NCBI GenBank assembly: GCA_009733575.1
Contig: ML769546.1
Coordinates: 22,059-86,058 of the forward strand
Direction of reading: 5' to 3'
DNA from: Gymnopus androsaceus JB14
Taxonomy: Eukaryota > Basidiomycota > Agaricomycetes > Agaricales > Omphalotaceae
DNA: 64,000 bases
Under the pieces are notes generated by a model. The model was not told the DNA's origin. It did no database searches and worked only from the letters and a program-made list of their open reading frames with translations. Of the stretch, positions 25,036-36,800 are shown piece after piece (positions within the stretch are counted from its first letter, which is position 1; every line of letters begins with the position of its first letter). The position numbers and the translations under genes are program-made.

Positions 25036-25737
25036 TGGTGCGAATCGATTAGTCACCACATAAAATGTGCAATGAGGTACGACTATGAAGGGTGACATTA
25101 TATCTTTTAGTTCTCTGACAGAAGTACACTACTTTAGGTATATATTAATTGTGTCAGAGGAATAAGGGTTCCGGTGCAAGGAATTTTTTTTTTGATTCTC
25201 AATTTCGCCAAAGTGGCTGTGCACGTATTATGTAATCACATAATCCCGCTGTATCCCGCCCTTGCCCGCCCACAGAGCTCCAGGGCTCTATTGCTAAGGT
25301 AGAAACAGGTATTAAAAATAGTTAATTGGTAAAGATGCATTTTTTCATACAATATCTAATGAGAGGGTACAATATTTGGTCCTATGGCTAGTCAAAGGTG
25401 CGAGCAAGGGTCTCGGGAACACATTGATGAGACTTGTACTTTTTGAAACTGAAATCTTTTACCTGTTTTTGTGTATCTTTTGCACCCAAACCATCCCAAT
25501 ATGCATCTATCCAATGGTACACCCTATGCTCCCACCGCCGCATGGTTTCCAGAGATACAGAGGCTAATGCAGCGGGCATATTTTCCTTCAATGTCTGGAA
25601 GGTATAATCACAGTCAAGTCACGTGTCAAAAAACTTGTCTTTGCCAATCGACTCAAAGAGGCATGTTGTCTTTTTGAAAAAATTTAGATGAAATTCGCCG
25701 CTGCACATTTTATGTGGTGACTAATCGATTCGCACCA
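25036..25737. mobile_element. TA-flanked TIR element with transposase remnant
   Basis: Termini TGGTGCGAATCGATTAGTCA in inverted orientation over about 35 bp, with TA on both sides (25034-25035, 25738-25739), as in the Tc1/mariner-pogo group. On the minus strand 25591-25388 reads SLETMRRWEHRVYHWIDAY, then a Lys-rich stretch and CVPETLARTFD. From memory this resembles transposase-linked sequences common in mushroom genomes. Only about 67 codons survive. Confidence 0.7.
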
Positions 25738-25739
25738 TA

Positions 25740-26991
25740 TTATTTTGTGAAGGCTGGGCACAAAAGCTACATAAAATGCAGCATAAATGGCAGTAGCGGG
25801 AGCTAAGCAGAGCGTTCCGAAAATGAGGCAGATTGAAAAGGAGGCAGAGGAGCCAGGGCTAGGGGATGAAGAGGTCCCCAGAGAAGAGGGGGAGGAGGAC
25901 CCGTGAGAAGAGGAAGAGAAGGGGAGCAAGGATGGAGGAGTGGAAGAAAGAAAGATCATGATGAAGAATAAACAAACCAATTGCGCAATCGATTAGCGCC
26001 ACATGCTCCAAAGGTCCGAGTCAGCTGGCACCAAATTGGTGCCTATTAACTTGTTCCCTTCGACTCTCATCAAATCTTGTCTCCCACAGGGAGACTCTCA
26101 CAAGCAAGCTTGCTACACTGCATAAATTCATGCTGTGTCACCAGGACCTTGATTTTCAAGCGCCTGCCGCTTCTTTTTATATCAGATAATTCTTTTCATT
26201 TGGAATACTTAATTCTTTTTATATCTAAGTGTCATGCGGATGATAAGGTAGGAGATTTTGTGTAACTGCATGCAGGAATGCACAACCATCATTTGAGTTG
26301 AATCAGTCAGGTGGAGAGCTCATTAATGCGTCAAATAAAACTCACAACAAAACCTAAAGCTCACACATGATTTGCACCTGATGAAAAATCGGAATTGCAC
26401 CCAGCAGCTTTAGTTTCTGCCTGTGTTATTTTAGCTGCCCACCCGTGCAGGGCTAACACCCAGCCAAACCCTTCACAAGTAGGATTACATTTCAACTAAT
26501 TACAACTAATTACATTTACAGTTTACCATTACTTATCTCGAGCTAGCGGCTTATCCCGGCATGACTTGGTGGAGATGTTGTGTATTAATTAAGCACTGAA
26601 AAAGTGTGAGCTTTCTTCTCAATTTATACTTTGACAAGGAAATATTCAAGTAAGTACCCCTTCTCTACAAGGATTTGCTTTCGCTGATGGCTCTCCAATG
26701 CCAGACACTTGTGGCAGAGATTCTCTAAGTTTGAATGCCGGTTGCAAACTCCGATCTCCTTGCAGCGCTCTACAACACCTTAAGCGGTAACCGTGACTTG
26801 GTTACAGACCCCCTGCAGCTAATAATCAGTTCAATGGGCTTAAAAATACCATGCTCCAGAACCTTCCCCCGCTTCCTGCACCTATATAAAGCAGCTGGCC
26901 ACCACTTCACTTCTCCTTTCACTTCTCTTGAACCACCACCTGCAACCTACCACTACCACAACATAATTATGTATGCAACTCCACTTCTCTT
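25740..26991. other. Non-genic, transposon-derived flank
   Basis: At 25982-26003 a further partial copy of the neighbouring TIR (gcgcaatcgattagcgccacat) suggests an older related insertion. Otherwise no supported gene. The open frame from 26735 runs into the hairpin element at 26992 and shows no known motif. Confidence 0.4.
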
Positions 26992-27974
26992 CATCAGCAA
27001 AAATGGTCTGGGCCCTGGGCTATCAAAGGCTTTCCTTTGGATGCCTTGGCTACCTAGGAAGCCTAGGTCCCCTAGGTCACCTAGGCTGCCCAGGTCATCC
27101 AGGTTTATCCCTTTTTCCTTGGCCTTTTCAGGTGGTTATAGGTAATCTATGTCAACCTGAGGTAGCCTGAGGTAGCCTGAGCTAACCTGAGTAAACCTGA
27201 GGCAGCCTGAGCAACCTGAGGTAACCTGAGGTAGCCTGAGGGTGCCTATCATAAGTAGTGGTATCCAAAAAACATCTTAGTTATCTTATTATTCACCTGT
27301 CTTTATACTTAGTCTTATCACTCAATGTTGCTCAACTTATACCATTTCATTGTTCTTATTGGACTCACTTAATGTATTCATATCAGAAGAAGCTTCTTAA
27401 TATCTTATTGACCTTAACTTACATCTCGGAACAGCTCACTTAAGTTATTCAGACTTATGTTTAAGTTTAGCAAGCTTAGGAGGTAAACTGTTGTATTCTT
27501 GATGAATATGATTTGACCCTATCAACAGGTTTTTGATTTTACGCAGTTCACAGGCGCCCACGCGGTTCGGCGCTTATTTAAGCGCTTATTTCGCGCAATT
27601 ACTTACAACTTTGATCTATAGATGATTTATCAAGCAAGTGGAATGTCTGCTTTTGATTACAGAACATCTATATATTTAATAGCTTAAAACCCGAAGTTAT
27701 CTAGGCTCTTTAGGTTGTATAAAATGAAACCAAGTTTCAGACTGTCTCAGGTTGCCTCAGGTTGCTCAGGTTTCCTCAGGCTTCCTCAGGTTCACCCAGG
27801 TTAGCCCTATGGGGTGACTTCAGGGTACCCTAGAGGGTAGTCTCCATTAACCTGAGTTGCCCTGGTCACCCAGGTTGCCCAGGCTACCCAGGCTACCTGA
27901 GGTCAATCTATAGGGTAACCTCAGGTCACCCAGGCTACCTAGGCCATCTCAGGCCCAGAGCTTTTTTGCTGATG
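26992..27974. mobile_element. CATCAG-family hairpin element 3 (983 bp)
   Basis: Ends CATCAGCAAAAATGGTCTGG and inverted partner TTTTTTGCTGATG. Left arm of AGGTAGCCTG-like units (27140-27240), right arm of CCTCAGG/CCCAGG units (27740-27950), AT-rich core with the same cgcccacgcggtt block as element 1. Non-coding. Confidence 0.8.
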
Positions 27975-28297
27975 AATGCAGGACCGTATGTCATGAAACG
28001 CACTTGCATCTATTACAAACACCTTTAACCAACTTGCACTTGAGCCAAAGTCATCAGTAGATGATATTATTGCTCCCTTTTCAAACATTAGAGTATAGAT
28101 AGATTAAAAAATTTTCCTTTGAACAATATCCATTTTCAACTTCACTCTGAAATTTCTCTGTGAAATCACATAGAATTATCTCAATAGCCACGGTCACAAG
28201 ATCATTATCACAGCAGCTCCAGCGGTTCTAGACTGTTCTCAAACATTATCCCATGCTTATAAGGAGAAGCTTGCTTTGAAGTTTGCCCCCACCAATC

Positions 28298-29106
28298 ATG
28301 CCCACTGTGCTTTCTCCAACCACTGCGCCTGCTCCCAAATCACTTTCTTTGTGGTCCAGCTCTGCTGTCGTTCATGGCCGGGCAGTTTTAACCTGTCAAT
28401 GCTATTTGACTCCCGACAAACCAAACAATGCTTTGCTTTTTGACCTTAACCTGTATCTGTATGGGTCTACTTCTGCAGACCATATAGTTGGGCTTTGCTT
28501 TTACTTTAAGCAGGCAAATGATCAATTTGATTCCAAAGATGAGCCTGAAGTTGCTGATGTTACTGCAAACGTGAGCATACTGCATTTTATTTTCAAGGAT
28601 TATTTCACTAATGTGTTCTACTAGATTACCTTCATGCCTTAATCTGAAGAAGCAGTAAAATCTCTACTCCCTGAGGATGCCTCACCTTCCAAATACTCTT
28701 TTATTGGCAAACTTATTAGAGTAAGAACTTTACTCGCTGCATGTTGTCTGACTTAACTGTCTGGTAATACCTATAGCTTGATCTCATTGGTCTTCAAAGT
28801 CAAGGTTTCAATTGCAAGCATAGACCTATATTTTCTGTTTCCAGTCTAGCATCACTGGTGGACAATACAACTAGATCCTTCACTCTTACTGCTTCACCAT
28901 ATACCAAGCTTGCGAAAGACAACAAATTTCCATCTGTGTTCTCATCCACATTCACTATTCCTGAAACACCAAGGTGGTCCAAGTTGCCCACTATTGTGGA
29001 AGGTGGACATGTTACTGCAGAAGGCTTTGGTGTCTCCGTAGCTAGAGATGGTGATGGGTTTGTTCAGACTACTCATAGGCGCCAAAAAAAACAGTCCAGG
29101 AAATAA
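28298..29106 (+). pseudogene. Hypothetical gene with a nonsense mutation
   Basis: Three exons with consensus introns (28298-28570, 28625-28722, 28777-29106) read as one frame, except for TAA at codon 6 of exon 2 (ITFMP then stop then SEEAVKSLLPEDAS). Exon 1 has LYLYGSTSADHIVGLCFYFK; exon 3 has SFTLTASPYTKLAKDN and ends in a Gln/Lys-rich tail. Without the stop it would be about 233 residues. No family recognised. The stop could be a single C to T change. An alternative is a 96-residue truncated protein. Confidence 0.5.
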
Positions 29107-29563
29107 ATCTGTCCTTGTTAATTAGCCTCTGTTCCATAATTTACAGTCTTTACCTCCCTGTTTTTTGGGCTTAGGGCATGAATATACAATTGATACAGAT
29201 GTTCCCCTATTCAAAATTTTGTGTGACCTTTGTTTGCTCACAGACTAGCCTTAACAATTCAGACCACCTGTATTTTCTGGACCATTTTTTTCGGTGCCTA
29301 CGAGTATTATTGTTGAGGCAGAGAAGGTTACCCTTCAGAGGAAGCCTTCCATGCCACCAGTTCGAAAATCTCTTCATAAGTCCTTGCTTTTAATTTATTG
29401 TAGTCAAAGTACTCACTTAATACCTTAGCTATATCCTCGACTGCAGGAGTCAAAAGACGAAACAAATTTAGTTACGCAGAAAGTGTTGAAAAGGCTTGCA
29501 CTAGCTGAAAGAATTATTGCTTTTTACTTCGTCTACTCACGTTATCCCTAACTTGTACATATT

Positions 29564-30168
29564 AGGGATGGTCAAAGTGGCCACTGAAATGATCACTGAA
29601 ATGTTGCTGAAATGACTGCTGAATAAATCACATTTCATGTTTCAGCGGCAGTTTTGTTGAATGACCTTTTTTTTTCCTCTTAATTTGGCTGCTGAAATAC
29701 AACTGCTAAATTTGAGTTTATACTGTAATCGTGCTACAAAGGAAATTTTATTCCACTTCTATACGACTCTCCTCATGCCCTATGGTGAACGACGTCCAGC
29801 ACGAGCCAAACGGCTTGTTTGGATGTACACCAAGTTTCAGTCTTGGCAAGAAAAGCGCGCACAACATCATGCTGAATGTGAACAAGAGGCTGGTGTCTCC
29901 AACAGTTTTTTTTTGCGGCTTCGAAGATCTTTCCTTACCAGTGACAATCAGCCGCGGTCTTTTCTTGAGTCAAATAAGGAAATTTCAATTTTCGCGAAGC
30001 CCTAACCCTATAACTACACAAACAATTTAGGGTTCATGCAAGTTCAAGCAGCTCCCGAGCTGCTGACAACTTAAATCGCCGCTGAATTTTTTGGCCACTG
30101 AAATGTTTTCAGCACAACTTTCAGTGATCATTTCAGCAGTCACTTCAGCAGCCACTTTGACCATCCCT
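29564..30168. mobile_element. 605-bp TIR element with CTGAAAT-rich arms
   Basis: Termini AGGGATGGTCAAAGTGGC in inverted orientation, then arms rich in CACTGAAATGATCACTGAAA. ATT occurs directly on both sides (29561-29563, 30169-30171). No transposase. Encloses an open but unrecognised frame (29661-30005). Confidence 0.75.
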
Positions 30169-30319
30169 ATTGTAACGAAAGTCCTTGACATTGAATGCTG
30201 CCTTCTGAATAAGCTGAATCGGAATAGAACTACCAATTGCTTAAGTCAGCAGGCTATATAATTGCGACCTTCAAAAATTGTTGACGAACTTTTCTCTTGA
30301 CTCTCCATACTTCTTACAC

Positions 30320-30549
30320 ATGGACTTTGATTTTCCTCCCCCTCTTGTGGATTCGTCTCTTGTACAAATGAGTTGCGGCCTCTTGGTAAGCGTAGTTGCT
30401 CTACATGGAGAACTGGTTTTTAACCATCTACGTCTTATATAGCACATTCATACTACAATCCCGAATGGAGTAAACACAAGGGGAAGAAGACACCGAAGTT
30501 TTCTTCAGCAGCAACTGGAATGTTGTATTTGGAAAGTTCTTCAAGCTAA
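30320..30549 (+). CDS. Possible small hypothetical gene or gene fragment
   Basis: ATG at 30320 opens MDFDFPPPLVDSSLVQMSCGLL, a GT-AG intron (about 30386-30441) follows, then HIHTTIPNGVNTRGRRHRSF continuing to QAK and another possible donor at 30550. The splice signals are good but the product is short and unknown, and the downstream exon could not be found. Confidence 0.25.
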
Positions 30550-31497
30550 GGTGCGTACATTTGCATGGATGGGTTTGTATCTTTCCATTGGTGAGACACC
30601 TTATTAGAAAGCAAAGAAGCCCTTACACTCAAAGTGATCTAGAGAGAGCATTATATACTTCATAGCTATTTAGCAAGAAAATCTGAACAATAAGAACGCA
30701 GCTATGCCCGGGTTTTCACGGGCTATCTTGCTAGTATTCTAATATACTACAAAGTTTGAAGACAATTTGTTGAGTTTTACAAAAGTTTTCAGTATGGATA
30801 TTTTTGAGTGCATTACTGGTACATCATTAGTATGAGGGCGGAATATAACATGTATATACAGAGGCATTGATTCAAAAATTTATGAAGAATAAATTGAACA
30901 AAATGAAATTTAAGAGTAAAACCATGCTGGACAGAAACTTGTACTGCAAGGGTTTCTCCCTTACACTCACTTCTGCTGACATCCTGCTTGAAGTTGTCTC
31001 ACTCCCTCCAATACATGTATGTCTTGTCATTCTGTATTGGGCTCATGAAGCTCCTGGATTAACTTATACATGTGTAGATTAATGGTGTTGTCTCATGTCA
31101 GATTAACTACATTTCTCCTTTATTTGCCTTAAATCAAGTAGTTCCAACCACAATTTCACACAAACTGCTCTGAACTGTCTGCCAGAATCATAAGTGGGTG
31201 TCTGAAGTAGATACTTTAATCCATTGCTCAGGACACCACTGATAGTGTTTCATGAAACTACAGTATACTTAAATTTGAAGGTCCGCGACGGCCACTGCGT
31301 GGAGCACTGGGGGTTCCCCCCAGGCCCCCACGCTGCCGCGGGCCCGCTGCGCGGAGCTTTTGCCTGCGGCGCCTAGGTGTCGTTGGTGCCGCGCTCCGCT
31401 GGCCATGGCGCTTAAACAGCTGACCAATGATTAGCTAAATAGCGGACTTTGAAATCAAGCGCCCCGTCTTCATTTTAAGTATAGATATCATGCTAAT
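30550..31497. other. Intergenic; includes a GC-rich block
   Basis: No supported gene. At 31281-31410 a sharply GC-rich block (ggtccgcgacggccactgcg at its start, runs of C and G inside) interrupts AT-rich DNA. The open frame 30867-31082 shows no known motif. Confidence 0.4.
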
Positions 31498-32063
31498 CAC
31501 ACCGCCAATGATTATGCTTCAGTCTGACTGAAGCATTGTGCGAAATGATTTAATTCAATAGATACCAGAAACATACTTTTTCAGGGTATTATAGAAAATT
31601 CATATTTCCTAGAGCTTCCGAAAGAAATAAATTCAAACTGGCTGAAGTTCGGACTTTCCGCAAAGGGAAGAAATGACTTTTTTTGGACAGTACCTGAAGC
31701 AATCTACTTCAGCTGACTCGAAAACATGAATTACGGAAGTCGGCCGAAGTATCCCATTTCAGGACTGCTGAAATGGTGACCATTACCATTTCAGCAGTCC
31801 TGAAATGGAATACTTCGGCCGGCTTCGGTAGTTGATGTTTTCGGGTCAGCTGAAGCTCATTGCTTCAGAATATGTGCGAAAAATATCATTTTGGACATTT
31901 ACGGAAAGTTCGAGCTTCAATCAGTCTGAATTTATTTCCTTCTTAAGTGCTAAGAAGTATTTACTTTCTATAGTACCCTGAAATGCACAATTTCCCTATG
32001 TATTGAAATAATTTATTTCCCATAATGCTTCAGTCTGACTGAAGCATATTCATTGGTGGTGTG
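31498..32063. mobile_element. 566-bp snapback element (near-complete inverted repeat)
   Basis: Termini CACACCGCCAATGATTATGC and inverted partner; both arms carry the internal palindrome GCTTCAGTCTGACTGAAGC. The centre (about 31740-31830) is itself a palindrome around ATTTCAGCAGTCC. The direct repeat AAT flanks it (31495-31497, 32064-32066). Non-coding. Confidence 0.8.
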
Positions 32064-32713
32064 AATGTCCTTCATCTCCAAATTGTTGGAACTGTTGAAC
32101 ATGTGACACTTCAGCTGTTGCATATGCTGGGATAATCGGAAGACCGCTTCGGAAGACTAAGAATGGAGCAATGGAGTCAATTGGATGTTTGTCTATAAGC
32201 TCATGGAAGAGCGGGACAAATGAGTAAAGAAGCGGAAATACAGGGGGCAGAGTATTAATACCGTAGAAACTAGATAAGATAACAGAAAGTATGATCGAGT
32301 GTCCGTAGCTTGTAACTAGCTCGATTAACATATTCAACAGCATATTAGTCACACAAGTAGTATGACTAAGCACTAATACAGTAATCAGTAAGTACCTCAT
32401 GTAGTCATGTGTTCTTCTATAACCTTCTTGTAGCTTCTATGGATATTACCATACTTGTAGTGTATTCAGCAGTACAGTATATAAGAACTACTGTGGCACT
32501 GGTAATAACAATGAGTTCTAGTACTCTTCTACTGCCCTCTCAACTCTCTCTCCTCTCTGCAACCTCTTTTGCACTACTCTATTGGTGAGTGGCGGCAAGC
32601 TGTGTCCCATTACTGAATGCTGCTCATCAGGAATTGAAAGAATTTGACCTCAGGGCCTGATGGAGGATATCTCCAAGTCAAAATGTTTATTGTCCAATGT
32701 CTACTGGGGTTCA
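32064..32713. other. No supported gene
   Basis: A minus-strand open frame (32400-32050) is hydrophobic but runs into the neighbouring TIR and resembles nothing known. Confidence 0.3.
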
Positions 32714-32961
32714 CATCAGCAAAACCTGTATCTTGGCCAATACATTCTGGAGCAAGGGTACCCTCTCCAGAGAGCTCCAGAGAGCTCAGAGCACTCAGAG
32801 CCATTCAATCGCTTTTGGACAGGTTTGACAGCTGTCAAAAAGCCATCAAAAAGCGATTGAATGGCTCTGAGTGCTCTGAGCTCTCTGGAGCGCTGTGGAG
32901 AGGGTACCCTTGCTCCAGAATGTATTAAGATGTCTTATCAACCATCCAGGTTTTGCTGATG
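32714..32961. mobile_element. CATCAG-family hairpin element 4 (248 bp)
   Basis: CATCAGCAAAACCTG at the left and its inverted partner at the right, with CA on both sides. The arms pair over about 110 nt (gcaagggtaccctctccaga against its complement at 32900-32920), with a loop around 32826-32846. A transcript would fold into one long hairpin. Confidence 0.85.
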
Positions 32962-33147
32962 CATTTCGACCAAAGTGAGTTCCATTCTGTTGAATTCTTG
33001 TTCTCTTTTATTTCATCACTTTCTCTTCCCTTCTGATTGTTACTCTTTGCATTCTCTCTCCTGCCATTTCTGCCCTGGTCATTACTACATATTCTTGGCC
33101 CTTCCACTTATCCTCCTGTCATTACTCTGCTCCTTTCTGCTACCCTT
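32962..33147. other. Pyrimidine-rich spacer
   Basis: CT-rich on the plus strand, no gene. The same composition resumes at 33326-33530. Confidence 0.5.
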
Positions 33148-33325
33148 CATCAGCAAAAACTGTATTTTCACTTGAGAAAGCCCATTATTTGGACATCTCT
33201 GAAGCAAGGTACCCTATTCCAGAGACCTCTGGAGATTTCTGGAGAAAATTGACAGTTTTTTTTGACAGTTGTCAAGCTCCAGAGAAATTTGGAGACCTCC
33301 AGTGAAAATACGGGTTTTACTAATG
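33148..33325. mobile_element. CATCAG-family hairpin element 5 (178 bp)
   Basis: CATCAGCAAAAACTG at the left, TTTTACTAATG at the right (slightly decayed partner), TT on both sides. Arms share CTCCAGAGA-type words and a TGACAGTT pair near the centre. Smallest member seen here. Confidence 0.75.
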
Positions 33326-33857
33326 TTTTCCTTGCCCTTCCCATAGTTCTCTTCTTGTTACCCTGCGCTTTCTTCATCCCAGCCCTCTTGCTTTGTTTTC
33401 CTCTTTGCTCTTCTTCATTTTTGCTCTGCTCCCATTCCTTCACTTCACTTCTCTTCTTCCCAGTCATCTCTACCCTGCTTCCTCCTTCTCACAATGTCCT
33501 TCTTACTTATGTTCTTATTAGAGTCACTTTCCTAAAAAGGAAGTAGCGGCAGTAAGTGCACACAGCACTTAGTAGAATGATCACAAAGATCAATGGGGAC
33601 GAAAGGAACTCTTGTTTTACAGGGTATCTATATAGGGCTCATATACTAGTCCTAAGTAACCATATGATACAAGCATATATGGTAGTGTGACTACTACATG
33701 GAAGTAATAGTGGATATGGCAAGAGAACATGATGTAATGTATGAGGTGTAAATACTAAAGAGATTACATCAATGTGGAGACTATAAGAAAGTGTTCCATA
33801 GATAGTACAAAGGAAAAATACCTTTGATATTCCAACAGACTAAAGATAACTTGGGAA
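33326..33857. other. Spacer at the 3' side of the NLR-like gene
   Basis: CT-rich to about 33530, then AT-rich sequence that probably holds the 3' untranslated region of the minus-strand gene. No other feature seen. Confidence 0.4.
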
Positions 33858-36800
33858 CTAAAAGTCAGCATAGCATTTACCCCACTCAGTACCTGAAAAT
33901 GTATTGCTGAAGTCAACATCAATACAGCCACTGGAAGAAATCACCCTACAATGTGGCTGATTGGTGTATGGTCTCATGACTGGAGGAAGCCACATTAATT
34001 TTGACTGATTAGAAGACATGATCCACCCATCATTGTTGAGATACCATGAATCCTGGATCTCAATGGATTTACCATTTGCCGGCTGGATCTGGACACATTT
34101 TCTGGCTGACCCAGACACAATCTGGGTGCCATCAGGGGAGAAGGCAACTGAGCTTACCCAACTAGTGTGCCCCTCCAATTTATGCATTTCTTTTCCTGTG
34201 GAGGCATTCCAGATCCTGAAACTCTGATCATCTGAGCCAGACACAATCTGGGTGCCATCAGGGGAGAAGGCAACTGACAATACTGAATGAGTGTGCCCCT
34301 CCAATTTATGCATTTCTTTTCCTGTGGAGGCATCCCAGATCCTGACACTCTGATCATATGAGCCAGACACAATCTGGGTGCCATCAGGGGAGAAGGCAAC
34401 TGAGCTTACTGAATCAGGGTGCCCCTCCAATTTATGCATTTCTTTTCCTGTGGAGGCATTCCAGATTCTGACACTCTGATCATCTGAGCCAGACACAATC
34501 TGGGTGCCATCAGGGGAGAAGGCAACGGAGTTTACTAAATGAGTGTGCCCCTCCAATTTATGCATTTCTTTTCCTGTGGAGGCATCCCAGATCCTGACAC
34601 TCTGATCATATGAGCCAGACACAATCTGGGTGCCATCAGGGGAGAAGGCAACTGAGCTTACTGAATCAGTGTGCCCCTCCAATTTATGCATTTCTTTTCC
34701 TGTGGAGGCGTCCCAGATCCTGACACTCTTATCATATGAGCCAGACACAATCTGGGTGCCATCAGGGGAGAAGGCAGCTGACAATACTGAATCAGTGTGC
34801 CCCTCCAATTTATGCATTTCTCTTCCTGTGGAGGCATCCCAGATCCTGACACTCTGATCATATGAGCCAGACACAATCTGGGTGCCATCAGGGGAGAAGG
34901 CAACTGACAATACTGAATCAGTGTGCCCCTCCAATTTATGCATTTCTTTTCCTGTGGAGGCATCCCAGATCCTGACACTCTGATCATCTGAGCCAGACAC
35001 AATCTGGGTGCCATCAGGGGAGAAGGCAACGGAGTTTACTAAATGAGTGTGCCCCTCCAATTTATGCATTTCTTTTCCTGTGGAGGCATCCCAGATCCTG
35101 ACACTCTGATCATATGAGCCAGACACAATCTGGGTGCCATCAGGGGAGAAGGCAACTGAGCTTACCCAACTAGTGTGCCCCTCCAATTTATGCATTTCTT
35201 TTCCTGTGGAGGCATCCCAGATCCTGACACTCTGATCATATGAGCCAGACACAATCTGGGTGCCATCAGGGGAGAAGGCAACTGAGCTTACTGAATCAGT
35301 GTGCCCCTCCAATTTATGCATTTCTTTTCCTGTGGAGGCATCCCAGATCCTGACACTCTGATCATATGAGCCAGACACAATCTGGGTGCCATCAGGGGAG
35401 AAGGCAACTGACAATACTGAATCAGTGTGCCCCTCCAATTTATGCATTTCTTTTCCTGTGGAGGCATCCCAGATCCTGACACTCTTATCATATGAGCCAG
35501 ACACAATCTGGGTGCCATCAGGGGAGAAGGCAACTGAGCTTACTGAATGAGTGTGCCCCTCCAATTTATGCATTTCTTTTCCTGTGGAGGCATCCCAGAT
35601 CCTGACACTCTGATCATATGAGCCAGACACAATCTGGGTGCCATCAGGGGAGAAGGCAACTGAGCTTACTGAATCAGTGTGCCCCTCCAATTTATGCATT
35701 TCTTTTCCTGTGGAGGCGTCCCAGATCCTGACACTCTTATCATATGAGCCAGACACAATCTGGGTGCCATCAGGGGAGAAGGCAGCTGACAATACTGAAT
35801 CAGTGTGCCCCTCCAATTTATGTATTTCTTTTCCTGTGGAGGCATCCCAGATCCTGACACTCTGATCATCTGAGCCAGACACAATCTGGGTGCCATCAGG
35901 GGAGAAGGCAACGGAGTTTACTAAATGAGTGTGCCCCTCCAATTTATGCATTTCTTTTCCTGTGGAGGCATCCCAGATCCTGACACTCTGATCATATGAG
36001 CCAGACACAATCTGGGTGCCATCAGGGGAGAAGGTAACTGACAATACTGAATGAGTGTGCCCCTCCAATTTATGCATTTCTTTTCCTGTGGAGGCATCCC
36101 AGATCCTGACACTCTCATCACGTGAGCCAGACACAATCTGGGTGCCATCAGGGGAGAAGGCAACTGACCGTACTGAATCAGTGTGCCCCTTCAATTCATG
36201 CATTTCTTTTCCTGTGGAGGCATCACAGATCCTGACACTCTGATCACCTGAGCCAGACACAATCTGGGTGCCATCAGGGGAGAAGGCCACTGAGTATACC
36301 CAATCAGTGTGCCCCTCCAATTTATGCATTTCTTTTCCTGTGGAGGCATCCCAGATCCTGACACTCTTATCATATGAGCCAGACACAATCTGGGTACCAT
36401 CAGGGGAGAAGGCAACTGAGCTTACTGAATGAGTGTGCCCCTCCAATTTATGCATTTCTTTTCCTGTGGAGGCATCCCAGATCCTGACACTCTGATCATA
36501 TGAGCCAGACACAATCTGGGTGCCATCAGGGGAGAAGGCAACTGAGCTTACCCAACTAGTGTGCCCCTCCAATTTATGCATTTCTTTTCCTGTGGAGGCA
36601 TCCCAGATCCTGACACTCTTATCATATGAGCCAGACACAATCTGGGTGCCATCAGGGGAGAAGGCAACTGAATATACTTCAGATCCATGTGAAATCACAA
36701 CAAGTTGATTCAAACTGGCATGTCCTGTTAGTTTTGGAATATTTTGGACCCAGGTATTCCAAGTTGATCCTTCCCCTAAAAAACTCCGCAATACTGGCAG

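Noticed and set aside
32050..32400. Small hydrophobic membrane protein on the minus strand
   Set aside because: Its last codons fall in the TIR of a snapback element, and nothing supports coding beyond an open frame.
34018..36708. Many short frames on both strands in the WD40 region
   Set aside because: They are shadow frames of the 126-bp coding repeat of the NLR-like gene.
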